Positions 8,231 to 17,382 of a DNA stretch of 32,598 bases are shown here, in pieces. Made by a program: the position numbers and the translations under genes. Under the pieces are notes generated by a model, which was not told the origin of the DNA, ran no database searches, and saw only the letters and a list, made by a program, of their open reading frames with translations. Positions within the stretch are counted from its first letter, which is position 1. Each line of letters opens with the position of its first letter. The DNA comes from CAYQQU01 sp964419545 (GTDB taxonomy: Bacteria; Bacteroidota; Bacteroidia; Chitinophagales; Saprospiraceae), in NCBI GenBank assembly GCA_964419545.1, contig CAYQQU010000065.1, positions 1-32,598 of the forward strand, given 5' to 3'.

Positions 8231-9196
8231 CTATTCAGGTCCAGACAATGCGTCGAGATATTCTATCACATTTTCGTATATCCGCTTCTCCAGGTCGTTC
8301 GTTTCCGCTCTTTGGAAGGGCTGACCCGTTACCCGTTCGTAGAGTTCGATGTAGCGATCGGAGACTTCTTCTACGAAAGCGTCCGGCATGACGGGCATCA
8401 GCTGATCTTCCAGGCCCTGGAAGCCGTACGACATCAGCCATTCGCGCACGAACTCCTTGCTGAGCTGTTGCTGCCGTTCGCCGCGAGCCTGCCGTTCCTC
8501 GTAGCCGTCGAGGTAATAGTAGCGCGAGCTGTCGGGGGTGTGGATCTCGTCGATGAGGTAGATCCGGCCGTCTTTCTTTCCGAATTCGTATTTGGTGTCG
8601 ACGAGGATGAGGCCCTGCTCGCGCGCCATTTCTGAGCCGCGGGTGAAGAGGGCGCGGGTATAGCCTGCGAGCTGTTCGTAATCTTCGGCGCTGACCAGGC
8701 CCTGCGCCAGGATCGCGTCGCGGGAGATGTCTTCGTCATGCCCTTCCTCGGCTTTGGTGGCGGGCGTAATGATGGGTTCCGGAAAGGGATCGCCTTCGCG
8801 CATCCCCCCGGGCATAAGTACGCCGCATAGCTCGCGCTTGCCGGCCTGGTATTCGCGCCAGGCGTGGCCGGCCAGGTAGCCGCGGATTACCATTTCCACC
8901 CGGAAAGGCTCACAGGAGAGGCCCACCGATACGTTGGGGTCGGGCGTAGCGAGCAGCCAGTTGGGCGCAATGTCCCGGGTCACCTCCAGGAAATAGGTCG
9001 CCACCTGGTTGAGCACCTGTCCTTTGTAAGGAATGGGGCGCGGCAGGACGTGATCAAAGGCGGAAATGCGGTCGGACGCTATCATGATCAGCCGGCCGTC
9101 GACCGTGTACACATCGCGGACCTTGCCGCGGTAGAAATCGGTCTGACCGGGAAACTCAAAATGCGTTTCGAGGATGGCTTTCGCTTCGAGGGCCAT
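8231..9196 (-). CDS. purC: Phosphoribosylaminoimidazole-succinocarboxamide synthase
   Basis: SAICAR synthetase, which joins CAIR and aspartate with ATP in purine biosynthesis; cytoplasmic. The 321-residue protein shows the family signatures in order: GKVRDVY (phosphate binding, about 23-29), IASDRISAFDHVLP (about 41-54), PNWLLATPDPNVSVG, EMVIRGYLAGHAWREY, LILVDTKYEFG and LIDEIHTPDSSRY. I chose ATG 9196 (MALEAKAILETHFEFPGQT). The frame stays open to 9352, but that extension is poly-Phe/Arg-rich and not protein-like, and 9196 gives the normal length for the longer Bacteroidota-type enzyme. It is convergent with the dehydrogenase gene. It lies downstream of gltD in the same direction but is separated by 252 bp holding a dispersed repeat, so it is probably its own unit. 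Confidence 0.95.
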   Translation of the reverse strand: MALEAKAILETHFEFPGQTDFYRGKVRDVYTVDGRLIMIASDRISAFDHVLPRPIPYKGQVLNQVATYFLEVTRDIAPNWLLATPDPNVSVGLSCEPFRVEMVIRGYLAGHAWREYQAGKRELCGVLMPGGMREGDPFPEPIITPATKAEEGHDEDISRDAILAQGLVSAEDYEQLAGYTRALFTRGSEMAREQGLILVDTKYEFGKKDGRIYLIDEIHTPDSSRYYYLDGYEERQARGERQQQLSKEFVREWLMSYGFQGLEDQLMPVMPDAFVEEVSDRYIELYERVTGQPFQRAETNDLEKRIYENVIEYLDALSGPE

Positions 9197-9393
9197 AAGG
9201 CGGTTATTTTTTGTAAAAAAACCGCAAAACGGGGAAAAAACAAAGAAGAGACCGGGATTTTGCTTTTCCCCTTGCCCGCGGGCTAAAGGGCGGCTGCGGC
9301 AAAGCAGAAAAACCAGGCCGACCTTTCCGTTTCGAAAGAGGGGGCGCGGCAATCAAGGGGTACAAAACAGGCGGCCGACGGCTCGTACCGCCG

Positions 9394-9430
9394 GGACGAG
9401 AGCACAACAATGTTTCAAACCGGGAATTGC
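9394..9430. repeat. Dispersed 37-bp repeat, copy 2
   Basis: Matches 6193-6229 at 35 of 37 positions, same orientation. It lies in the gltD-purC spacer, just beyond the gltD stop. Unlike copy 1 it has no nearby inverted partner. Confidence 0.75.
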
Positions 9431-9448
9431 GGTTATTACACAAAGTGT

Positions 9449-10915
9449 TCAGGACACCGTCATCACCGATCCGTCCCGTTGTTCCAGCACGGAGCTGCCG
9501 GTGAGCATTTCGTCGACCCGGCGGGCGGCTTCCCGGCCTTCGGCGATGGCCCAGACGACGAGCGACTGGCCGCGGCGCATATCGCCGGCGACGAATACTT
9601 TTTCGACATTGGTGCGGTAATTTTCATCGCAGACGTTGCCGCGTTCGTCCACCGCTACGCCGAGCTGTTCCAGCATTCCGGCAAACTGAGGGTGTACAAA
9701 ACCGATGGCCAGCAGCGCCAGCTCGCAGGGCAGCTCCTGTTCGCTGCCCGGTATTTTCTGAAATTCGTGGCGGCCGGTGGCTTCGTTTTTCTTCCATTCG
9801 ATCCCGACCAGGCGCACGGCGCGCAGGCGCCCGTCTTCGTCGCCGAGGAAGGCTTCGGTGAGCAACGACCATTGCCGTTCGCAGCCTTCTTCGTGGGAAG
9901 AAGAGGTGCGCAGGATCATCGGCCAGTTGGGCCAGGTGACCGGATCGCGTTCGGCGGGCGGCTTGCCCAGCAGTTCGATCTGGGTGATCGAAGCGGCGCC
10001 GTGCCGGTTGGAGGTGCCTACGCAATCGGCGCCGGTGTCGCCGCCGCCGATGACCAGCACGTGCTTCCCGGCTGCGGTGATGGCTGCTTCTTCGGGGATG
10101 GGCGCTCCGGCAACGCGCCGGTTGTTTTGTTCCAGAAAATCCATGGCGAAGTGAACGCCCGCCAGTTCCCGCCCGGGAATGGGAAGGTCGCGGGGCACGG
10201 TAGAACCGCCGCAGAGGACCAGGGCGTCGTATTCGTCGCGCAGGGCGCGGGCGTCGACGTCCCGGCCGACCTCCGTATTCGGTTTAAAACGAATGCCCTC
10301 GGCTTCCATCAGGGCGAGGCGGCGTTCCACCACCCACTTTTCGAGTTTGAAGTCGGGAATGCCGTAGCGCAGCAGCCCGCCGATGCGGTCGTTGCGTTCG
10401 AAGACCGTGACCAGGTGGCCGGCGCGGTTGAGCTGGGCCGCCGCCGCCAGTCCGGCCGGTCCTGAGCCGACTACTGCTACTTTGCGGCCGGTGCGGACGG
10501 CGGGCGGCTGAGGGCGGAGATAGCCTTTTTCGAATGCCATTTCGGCAATCGATTTTTCGATGTGCTCGATGGCCACGGGCGGCTGGTTGATGCCCAGTAC
10601 ACAGGCCGCTTCACAGGGCGCCGGACAGATGCGGCCGGTAAATTCCGGAAAGTTGTTGGTGCTGCCGAGGATCTCGAAGGCCCGCCGCCAGTCCTCTTCG
10701 TGCACCGCTTCGTTGAATTCCGGGATGATGTTGCCGAGGGGGCAGCCGTTATGGCAAAAAGGAATGCCGCAATCCATGCAGCGGCTCGCCTGCTCGACGG
10801 TCTTCGCCACCGGAAAATCTTCGTAAATCTCTTTGTAGTCTTTGACGCGCTCTTCCGGCCGCCGCGAAGACGGCAACTCGCGTCCGTATTTCATAAACCC
10901 TTTCGGATCAGTCAT
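9449..10915 (-). CDS. gltD: Glutamate synthase small subunit
   Basis: The 488-residue NAD(P)H-dependent beta subunit of glutamate synthase, which passes electrons from NAD(P)H through FAD and iron-sulfur clusters to GltB. The N-terminal ferredoxin-like domain has Cys46, Cys49, Cys54 and Cys58 in the CMDCGIPFCHNGCPLGN motif. A second cysteine group (Cys97, Cys101, Cys105) lies in GRICPAPCEAACVLG. The FAD loop GSGPAG is at about 150-155, and the nucleotide-binding GGGDTGADCVG at about 290-300. The C-terminal FVAGDMRRGQSLVVWAIAEGREAA closes the FAD domain. Full family length. It follows gltB by 14 bp on the same strand, so the two are certainly co-transcribed. The gene is downstream of gltB, as in the classical operon order. 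Confidence 0.96.
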   Translation of the reverse strand: MTDPKGFMKYGRELPSSRRPEERVKDYKEIYEDFPVAKTVEQASRCMDCGIPFCHNGCPLGNIIPEFNEAVHEEDWRRAFEILGSTNNFPEFTGRICPAPCEAACVLGINQPPVAIEHIEKSIAEMAFEKGYLRPQPPAVRTGRKVAVVGSGPAGLAAAAQLNRAGHLVTVFERNDRIGGLLRYGIPDFKLEKWVVERRLALMEAEGIRFKPNTEVGRDVDARALRDEYDALVLCGGSTVPRDLPIPGRELAGVHFAMDFLEQNNRRVAGAPIPEEAAITAAGKHVLVIGGGDTGADCVGTSNRHGAASITQIELLGKPPAERDPVTWPNWPMILRTSSSHEEGCERQWSLLTEAFLGDEDGRLRAVRLVGIEWKKNEATGRHEFQKIPGSEQELPCELALLAIGFVHPQFAGMLEQLGVAVDERGNVCDENYRTNVEKVFVAGDMRRGQSLVVWAIAEGREAARRVDEMLTGSSVLEQRDGSVMTVS

Positions 10916-10929
10916 GGTCTAAGTGGTTT

Positions 10930-13900
10930 TTAATTTTTCAAATCTTCTTTCCCCTCACCCTCAGCCTCAACCTCAACCTCAACCTCAACCTCAACCTCAA
11001 CCTCAACCTCAACCCGCTTCGCCAGCACTGCCTTGAAATCGCGCGGCATTACTTTGACGAATTGGCGGGCCGTATTTTCCCACTGCGCCAGCAGTTCGGC
11101 CGCCTGCCGGCTGCCGGTATAGCTGCGGTGTTTCTCGATCATAGCGAGGAGGATGTCGATGTCTTTTTCCGTTAGCGGGTCGAGGTCGACCATTTCCGGA
11201 TTGACTTTTTGCGGAAAGGCGCCCTGCGGGTCGTAGACGTAGGCCACGCCGCCGCTCATGCCGGCGGCGAAGTTCTTGCCGGTTTCGCCGAGTACGATCA
11301 CCAGGCCGCCCGTCATGTATTCGCAGCCGTGGTCGCCGATGCCTTCCACGACGGCCCTGACGCCCGAGTTGCGCACCGCGAAGCGCTCGCCCGCCATGCC
11401 GCGGATATAGGCTTCGCCGGAGGTGGCGCCGTAAAAGGCTACGTTGCCGATGATGATGTTCTCGCGAGCGGAGAAGCCGGCTTCCCGGTCGGGTATCACG
11501 ATCAGCCGACCGCCCGAGAGCCCTTTACCGAAATAATCGTTGGCTTCGCCTTCCAGCGTGAAAGCGATGCCGGGGGCCGCGAAAGCGCCGAAGCTTTGCC
11601 CGGCCGATCCGCGAAAATGCACGTTTACGGTGCTGTCGGGCAGTCCGAGGCCGCGCCACTGCCGCGATATTTCGTACGACAGCATAGCCCCGACCGCCCG
11701 GTCGGTATTGCGGATGGCGAAAGCGGCTTCCACGCGCTGGGCGCTGTCCAGGGCCGGGCGCGCCGCTTCGATCAGCTTCCGGTCGAGGACGCGCTCGATG
11801 CCGTGGTCCTGCTCGACGCATTTGTACTGGGGCAGTTCTTCATCGGCCGGCTCTTTGTAGAGGATGGGCGTCAGGTCCAGCTTTTTGTATTTCGGGTGGT
11901 TGATCTCTTTTTTCACCCGCAGCATTTCCACTTTTCCGACCATCTCATTGACGGTGCGGAAGCCGAGGCGCGCCATGATGCGGCGCAGGTCTTCGGCCAG
12001 GTAGGTGAAAAAGTTGATAATGTGCTGCGGGTCGCCGGTGAAGCGCTTGCGCAGTTCGGGGTCCTGGGTGGCGATGCCGACGGGGCAGGTGTTGAGGTGG
12101 CATTTGCGCATCATGACGCAGCCTTCTACGATGAGGGCGGCGGTGGCTACGCCCCATTCTTCGGCGCCCAGCAAGGTGGCGATGGCCAGGTCGCGCCCCG
12201 TCCGGATCTGACCGTCGACCTGGACGGTGACGCGGTCACGCAGCCGGTTTTTGACGAGGGTCTGGTGGGTTTCGGCGAGGCCCAGTTCCCAGGGCAGCCC
12301 GGCGTGCCGGATGGAGGTGAGGGGCGAAGCGCCGGTGCCGCCGTCGTGCCCGGAGATCAGGATCGCGTCGGCATGGGCCTTGGCGACCCCGGAAGCGATG
12401 ATGCCGACGCCGGCTTTCGATACCAGTTTGACGTTGATGCGTGCGGCCGGGTTGGCGTTTTTCAGGTCGAAGATGAGCTGCGCGAGGTCCTCGATGGAAT
12501 AGATGTCGTGGTGCGGAGGCGGTGAGATGAGCCCGACGCCCGGCGTGGAGTGACGCACCCGGCCGATCCATTCGTCGACTTTGTGTCCGGGCAATTGGCC
12601 GCCCTCGCCGGGTTTGGCGCCCTGCGCCATTTTGATCTGCAGCTCTTCGGCATTGGCGAGGTAGTAGCTGGTTACGCCGAACCGGCCCGAGGCAACTTGT
12701 TTGGTGGCCGACCGCTCCCAGTCGCCGTTGGCTTTGGGTTCGAAACGCACCTCGTCCTCGCCGCCTTCGCCGCTATTGCTCCTGGCGCCGATGCGGTTCA
12801 TGGCGACGGCCAGGGTGCTATGCGCTTCGTGCGAGATGGAGCCGAACGACATGGCGCCCGTGGCGAAGCGCCTGAGGATATTTTCTACCGGCTCGACTTC
12901 TTCCAGGGGGATGGGGCGGCCTTTTCGGAAGGTGATGAGGCCGCGCAGGGTGAGCGCCTGTTCGGCCTGTTCGTCGATAAGCCGGGCGTATTTTTGGAAG
13001 GAGGCGTAGTCGCCCCTGCGGGTCGCGTATTGCAGCAGATGGATGGTTTGCGGCGTAAACAGATGCGCTTCGCCGCGTCGCTTCCACTGAAAGACGCCGC
13101 CCACTTCCAGCTGCGGGTTGGGAACGGCTTTTTCGGGAAACGCCAGGCGATGGCGGCGCAATACTTCGCGGGCGATGCCGTCAAAGCCGATGCCCTGGAT
13201 GCGCGACACGGTGCCCGCAAAACAACGGTTTACCACTTCGCGGTTGATACCCAGGGCTTCGAATATTTGAGCGCCCTGGTAGGACTGCAGGGTGGAGATG
13301 CCGATTTTGGACATGATCTTGAGCAGGCCTTTGCCTACGGCCTGGTTGTAGCGTTCGACCAGGGTGGACAAGTTTGCTTCATCGCCGAAGGCGCGACGCC
13401 GGCGCAGGTCCGCCACCGTGGCGTAGGCCATGTAGGGGTTGACGGCGGCGGCGCCGTATCCGATCAGGGTAGCGAAGTGATGGGTTTCCCGCACATCGCC
13501 GGCTTCGACCACCAGCGACGTCAGGTTGCGCAGCCCTTCCCGGATGAGGTGGTGATGCACGGCGCCCACGGCCAGCAGGGAGGGAATGGGCGCCCGGAAA
13601 GCGTCGGCGTTGCGGTCGCTGAGGATGAGCAGGTTGACGCCGTTGCGGGTCAGGTCTTCCGCTACGGCGCAGACGTGGTCGATCGCTGCTTTGAGGCGGC
13701 CCTTTTGGCCGTCGGCTTTGAATACGGTATCGATGACCCCCGCCTTGAAATGGGGGTGGGTGACGTATTTCAGTCGGTTGAGCGCTTCGTTGGTCAGCAC
13801 CGGCTGCGGCAGGTGAATGAAGCGGGCGCGCTCCGGGCTGGCGTCCAGTATATTGCCGGCGCTGCCGAGGATGCTGTACAGCGACATGACCGACCGTTCG

Positions 13901-15501
13901 CGGATGGGGTCGATCGGCGGGTTGGTCACCTGGGCGAACAGCTGCTTGAAGTAGTTCGCGAGGTGCTGCGAGTGGTGCGAAAGTACGGCCAGCGGCGTAT
14001 CCGCGCCCATGGAGCCGATGGGGTCTTTACCGTCGGTCACCATCGGGCCGATGATCACTTTCAGGTCTTCTTTGGTGAAGCCGTGCAGCAATTGATGACG
14101 CAGCAAGGTCTTCTCGTCCATTTGAATGCCGGCGGGTTCCGTGCTGGGCAGGGCTTCGATGTGCACCCGGTTGTCGTCCAGCCATTCGCGGTAGGGTAGG
14201 CGTTGGCAGATGGTGGCTTTCAGCTCCTCGTCGCCGATGACGCGGCCTTCGTCGAGATCGGCAATGAGGATGCGGCCCGGCTGCAGGCGTCCTTTCCGCA
14301 CCACTGTTGCCGGATCGACGGGCAGGGCGCCGGCTTCGGAAGCGACGATCAGGGTGTCATCGTCGGTCAGGCAGTAGCGCGAGGGGCGCAGGCCGTTGCG
14401 GTCGAGGGTGGCGCCCACCAGGATGCCGTCGGTGAAGCAGACGGAGGCCGGTCCGTCCCAGGGTTCCATGATCGTCTTGTGGTATTCGTAGAAGGCTTCT
14501 TTATAGTCGGCCATCTGCTCGTCGTGCTGCCAGGCTTCGGGGATCATCATCATCAGGGCGTGGGGCAGGGAATAACCGCTGAGCACGAGAAATTCGAGGA
14601 CGTTGTCGAAGTTGCCCGAGTCGGAGAGCCCTTCGCCGCAGATAGGCCGGAGCTTGTCCATTTCTTCTTCGGAAAAGAGGTTGCTTTCCAGCATTTTCTC
14701 TTTGGACAGCCACCAGTTGAGGTTGCCGGTGATGGTGTTGATCTCGCCGTTGTGGGCGATGTAGCGGAAAGGCTGAGCCAGCTTCCATTTGGGGATGGTA
14801 TTCGTCGAAAAACGGGAATGGATCAAGGCGATGGCCGATCGGCAGTCCTGGTCGTGCAGGTCGGGGAAGTAGGGCCGCAGCTGGTGGGTGGTGAGCTGTC
14901 CTTTGTAGATGACCGTTTTATAGGAAAAAGAGGTGATGTAAAAGCTGTCGCCGGTTTGCGGGAAGGTGGCGTGGATGTTGTGGGTGGCGAATTTGCGGAG
15001 CACGAACAACCGCCGTTCCAGCGCCTGGGGCGCCATGGGCTCCTGGGGTCGTACAAAGACCTGCTCGATGCGCGGTTCTACGGCTACGGCCGAGTCGCCG
15101 AGGTCTTCGTTATCGGTGGGCACTTTGCGGTAGCCGAGCAGTTCGAGGCCCAGCTCGTCGATGTAGTCGTTGAAAAGGACCCGGCACTGGCTGCGCAGGT
15201 TACGGTCGTTGGGAAAAAAGACGACGCCGACGCCGTAGCGGCCGAACTCCGGCAGTTCGAAGCCCAGCTCCCGGGCTTTTTTCAGAAAAAAATCGTGCGG
15301 CGTCTGGATGAGGATGCCGGCGCCGTCGCCGGTATTGGGTTCACAACCGCAGGCGCCGCGGTGTTCCATATTGGTGAGCATCAGTAAGGCGTCTTCGATC
15401 AGCCGGTGCGTTTTTTCGCCTTTGAGATTGGCGATCAGTCCGGTGCCACAAGCGTCGCGTTCCAGTTGGGGCGTGTAGAGTCCCTGGGTGTTACATTTCA
15501 T
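10930..15501 (-). CDS. gltB: Glutamate synthase large subunit
   Basis: The 1523-residue alpha subunit of glutamate synthase, which converts 2-oxoglutarate and glutamine to two glutamates in ammonia assimilation. The N-terminal type-2 glutamine amidotransferase domain (about 18-430) has its nucleophile Cys18 in LERDACGTG; the first 17 residues are a propeptide. A central domain follows (about 480-770), then the FMN-binding synthase domain (about 830-1200) with GEGGQLPGHKV, SPPPHHDIYSIEDLAQLI and SGHDGGTGASP. The 3Fe-4S cysteines lie in CVMMRKCHLNTCPVG (about 1130). The C-terminal GXGXG beta-helix domain is at about 1270-1460. Oddly, the C-terminus carries an extra tail of about 30 residues of alternating Glu-Val then Glu-Ala/Gly (about 1493-1523), encoded by the hexamer tract at 10952-11011. 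gltD follows directly. Confidence 0.97.
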   Translation of the reverse strand: MKCNTQGLYTPQLERDACGTGLIANLKGEKTHRLIEDALLMLTNMEHRGACGCEPNTGDGAGILIQTPHDFFLKKARELGFELPEFGRYGVGVVFFPNDRNLRSQCRVLFNDYIDELGLELLGYRKVPTDNEDLGDSAVAVEPRIEQVFVRPQEPMAPQALERRLFVLRKFATHNIHATFPQTGDSFYITSFSYKTVIYKGQLTTHQLRPYFPDLHDQDCRSAIALIHSRFSTNTIPKWKLAQPFRYIAHNGEINTITGNLNWWLSKEKMLESNLFSEEEMDKLRPICGEGLSDSGNFDNVLEFLVLSGYSLPHALMMMIPEAWQHDEQMADYKEAFYEYHKTIMEPWDGPASVCFTDGILVGATLDRNGLRPSRYCLTDDDTLIVASEAGALPVDPATVVRKGRLQPGRILIADLDEGRVIGDEELKATICQRLPYREWLDDNRVHIEALPSTEPAGIQMDEKTLLRHQLLHGFTKEDLKVIIGPMVTDGKDPIGSMGADTPLAVLSHHSQHLANYFKQLFAQVTNPPIDPIRERSVMSLYSILGSAGNILDASPERARFIHLPQPVLTNEALNRLKYVTHPHFKAGVIDTVFKADGQKGRLKAAIDHVCAVAEDLTRNGVNLLILSDRNADAFRAPIPSLLAVGAVHHHLIREGLRNLTSLVVEAGDVRETHHFATLIGYGAAAVNPYMAYATVADLRRRRAFGDEANLSTLVERYNQAVGKGLLKIMSKIGISTLQSYQGAQIFEALGINREVVNRCFAGTVSRIQGIGFDGIAREVLRRHRLAFPEKAVPNPQLEVGGVFQWKRRGEAHLFTPQTIHLLQYATRRGDYASFQKYARLIDEQAEQALTLRGLITFRKGRPIPLEEVEPVENILRRFATGAMSFGSISHEAHSTLAVAMNRIGARSNSGEGGEDEVRFEPKANGDWERSATKQVASGRFGVTSYYLANAEELQIKMAQGAKPGEGGQLPGHKVDEWIGRVRHSTPGVGLISPPPHHDIYSIEDLAQLIFDLKNANPAARINVKLVSKAGVGIIASGVAKAHADAILISGHDGGTGASPLTSIRHAGLPWELGLAETHQTLVKNRLRDRVTVQVDGQIRTGRDLAIATLLGAEEWGVATAALIVEGCVMMRKCHLNTCPVGIATQDPELRKRFTGDPQHIINFFTYLAEDLRRIMARLGFRTVNEMVGKVEMLRVKKEINHPKYKKLDLTPILYKEPADEELPQYKCVEQDHGIERVLDRKLIEAARPALDSAQRVEAAFAIRNTDRAVGAMLSYEISRQWRGLGLPDSTVNVHFRGSAGQSFGAFAAPGIAFTLEGEANDYFGKGLSGGRLIVIPDREAGFSARENIIIGNVAFYGATSGEAYIRGMAGERFAVRNSGVRAVVEGIGDHGCEYMTGGLVIVLGETGKNFAAGMSGGVAYVYDPQGAFPQKVNPEMVDLDPLTEKDIDILLAMIEKHRSYTGSRQAAELLAQWENTARQFVKVMPRDFKAVLAKRVEVEVEVEVEVEVEVEAEGEGKEDLKN
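10952..11011 (-). repeat. Hexamer tandem repeat TGAGGT inside the gltB 3' end, 10 units
   Basis: On the minus strand there are seven TGAGGT units, one TGAGGC and two TGAGGG. This is the same motif as the tract at 8171-8224. In the gltB frame it reads GAG GTT and encodes Glu-Val repeats, avoiding the TGA present in another frame. Confidence 0.95.
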
Positions 15502-15608
15502 AAATAATCAGCGGTTTGACCGGTTTCCCGAAACATTTCGGAAAACCCATGAAGCTTAGGAAGTTTTCGTTGAGTAGTTGGCGGCCGTGGATGGGAAGCA
15601 ATAGATTT

Positions 15609-15786
15609 AACCCGGTTTATTCATGGATTAATCTATTGCGAAACCAAACTGCCCGCTATTCTGCCCCGCTCACTCACCGTATCTGAGGATACTTGGCTAC
15701 AGCAGGCAGGCGCCTCCGTTTCGCCCTCCTGTGCGAACGCAAGCCTGGCAATCGCCATGACGAAGAACCCATGAATAATCCGGGTT
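15609..15786. mobile_element. MITE-like palindromic element, copy 1
   Basis: The 18-bp ends AACCCGGTTTATTCATGG (15609-15626) and CCATGAATAATCCGGGTT (15769-15786) are inverted repeats with one mismatch. They share their sequence with the ends of the element at 27231-27445. A small central hairpin GTATC-TGAG-GATAC lies at 15679-15692. The left end sits inside a local 10-bp hairpin (15598-15607 with 15630-15639). No coding capacity. Confidence 0.6.
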
Positions 15787-16161
15787 GTAGCGCTCCTTCG
15801 GTTAGGGCAATAAGCAGTCGGGCCGATCAACTCAAAGAATAGGCAGTATTCGGTTAGGTATGGCGTCTGCATTACAAGCAGACTATTTTTCGGAGAATCT
15901 GAATATACGCTTTTTTCGGATGAGTTGCAAGCCGGGTGCGCTCAACGGAAAGGGAGTTTATGTGAAAATTTTGTAAAAATTACGATTTTAAAGTACATGG
16001 AAAATAAAAAACATGAGGCTTTTTTGAAAATTTATTCAGGCGCCGATTCCGAACAATTACGGCTTAGGCCGGGCGATTCTGAAATTTATTTGGGTTAGGC
16101 GGAGGATTTCGAAACAAGTAGCGGATTTGCCGGCTGGGCCTGGCCGACGCTCGATGAGCTG

Positions 16162-16185
16162 CCTGCCCGCACCGCCGCGGGCAGG
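16162..16185. repeat. GC-rich hairpin with split outer arm
   Basis: CCTGCCCGC (16162-16170) pairs exactly with GCGGGCAGG (16177-16185) around a 6-nt loop. The right arm continues as AAATCCG (16186-16192), whose partner CGGATTT lies at 16122-16128, so the left arm appears interrupted by 33 nt. It lies 24 bp past the stop of the MRJP-like gene and may terminate it, though there is no T-tract. Confidence 0.5.
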
Positions 16186-16215
16186 AAATCCGAATTTAAA
16201 CCGGCCCGGAAAAAT

Positions 16216-17340
16216 TTAATAGCGAAACCGAAATACGTAATACGGCGCTTCCTCCTGTATGTGTTTTTTGCTTTGCAGCATCTGTTCCGGGATGGCGCTG
16301 TCGGCGAGGTACCAGTAGCCGTCGCTGCCGAAGCTGAGCCCGTCGGCCCAGCGGATGCGCTCGTCGCGCAGCAGGGTATAATTTTCGCCATCCGGGTCGA
16401 CGAGGTAAATGCCGCGATGTTCGATGTCGGTGACCAACACCCGGCCGGCGGTATCCACGCGGATGCCGTCGCTGAGCGGCTTGTCGGCGACGCGCTCCAC
16501 TTGCTCGGCGACGGCGGCGGGAGGGCGATCAAAATCGGCGGCCGCCGCCACGGGCAGGCGAAAGAGGCCGCTATGGGTCATGGGGGCATAGTAGACATAC
16601 CGGCCGTCGGGGCTGAGGTCGAGCCCGTCGATGCCGGGCATGAGGTCGACCAGTCCGCCGAAAAAGCGCATCTTTTTGGCCGGCGCCACCGGTACGTAGC
16701 CTTCGCCGGCCACCGATGGATGATCGTCGAGCAGGCTGCGCGCTTTTTTTTCGCGGGTGTCGTAAACCACGAGCGAGGGAGCTTTTCGGAAAAAACTAAC
16801 GTCGGCGATGAAGACGTAGCGGCCGTCGGGCGTCACGCTCAGGTCGTTAAAAAAAGAACCCAGCTCGGCCACCTCGCGCGAAAAGACGTAATCGTGCACC
16901 AGGCTGTCGGTGCGCAAGTCAAAGGCCAACAAGCGTACGTCCGCCGCGCCGTGATTGCCGTGGTCGATGGTCCACAACCGGTGGAAACGGTCGACGTACA
17001 GGCCGAGCACGGTGGTAAAATACGGTTCCTGGGCTTCCGCCGAGGGATAGGGCCGGCCTTCGCCGCCGGTGATCTCCAGCAATTTCCAGCCGGCCGGCCG
17101 CGATTCGGGGTGGATGGTCATAAAAACACGGGTCGGATAGGCGGTATCCCGGCTGGCCGCTACGTTGCCCACCGGTTCCGGCGAAGTGTAGTAGACGGCA
17201 AGGGCTTCGGCGCCGAGGCGCGCGGGGCCGGGATCAAAATCGTACTCGCGCCCCCCGCCGTAGCGCAGGCGCAGGAAGAGCAGGAGCACCAGGAGGAAGA
17301 CCAGCACGACGGCAAGCAGAATGCGCAGGAAACGTTTCAT
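16216..17340 (-). CDS. Yellow/major-royal-jelly-protein-like beta-propeller protein
   Basis: A 374-residue protein, membrane-anchored or exported: residues about 2-22 are a strong hydrophobic helix after MKR. The rest is a six-bladed propeller of the MRJP/Yellow/SMP-30-like group. Its blades carry repeated signatures such as VDRFHRLWTID, DLSVTPDGRYVFIADVS, GIDGLDLSPDGRYVYYAP, LSDGIRVDTAGRVLVTDIEHRGIYLV and WADGLSFGSDGYWYLAD. Bacterial members are poorly understood; some are thought to bind small ligands or act as lactonases. I chose ATG 17340, because the 9 residues encoded upstream to 17367 precede the Lys-Arg/hydrophobic anchor and do not look natural. It follows the TetR gene by 42 bp on the same strand and is probably co-transcribed with it. 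Confidence 0.8.
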   Translation of the reverse strand: MKRFLRILLAVVLVFLLVLLLFLRLRYGGGREYDFDPGPARLGAEALAVYYTSPEPVGNVAASRDTAYPTRVFMTIHPESRPAGWKLLEITGGEGRPYPSAEAQEPYFTTVLGLYVDRFHRLWTIDHGNHGAADVRLLAFDLRTDSLVHDYVFSREVAELGSFFNDLSVTPDGRYVFIADVSFFRKAPSLVVYDTREKKARSLLDDHPSVAGEGYVPVAPAKKMRFFGGLVDLMPGIDGLDLSPDGRYVYYAPMTHSGLFRLPVAAAADFDRPPAAVAEQVERVADKPLSDGIRVDTAGRVLVTDIEHRGIYLVDPDGENYTLLRDERIRWADGLSFGSDGYWYLADSAIPEQMLQSKKHIQEEAPYYVFRFRY

Positions 17341-17382
17341 GATCTGAGGTTTGTGTGAGCCCTCCAAACTTCGCAGGGCGGG

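Larger units (their letters stand above)
15502..16215. other. Intergenic region upstream of gltB
   Basis: About 714 bp between the gltB start and the 3' end of the MRJP-like gene. It contains the MITE-like element, an AT-rich stretch at about 15955-16050 that is strikingly poorer in GC than the surroundings and may hold the gltB promoter, and a GC-rich hairpin at 16162-16185. I see no gene in it. Confidence 0.5.

Noticed and set aside
9197..9352. N-terminal extension of PurC
   Set aside because: Phe/Arg-rich, unlike any PurC N-terminus; the family start fits ATG 9196.
12550..14199. 549-codon plus-strand open frame
   Set aside because: It is antisense to gltB, which is unmistakable; its Gly/Val/Asp-rich, domain-free composition is what high-GC antisense frames give.
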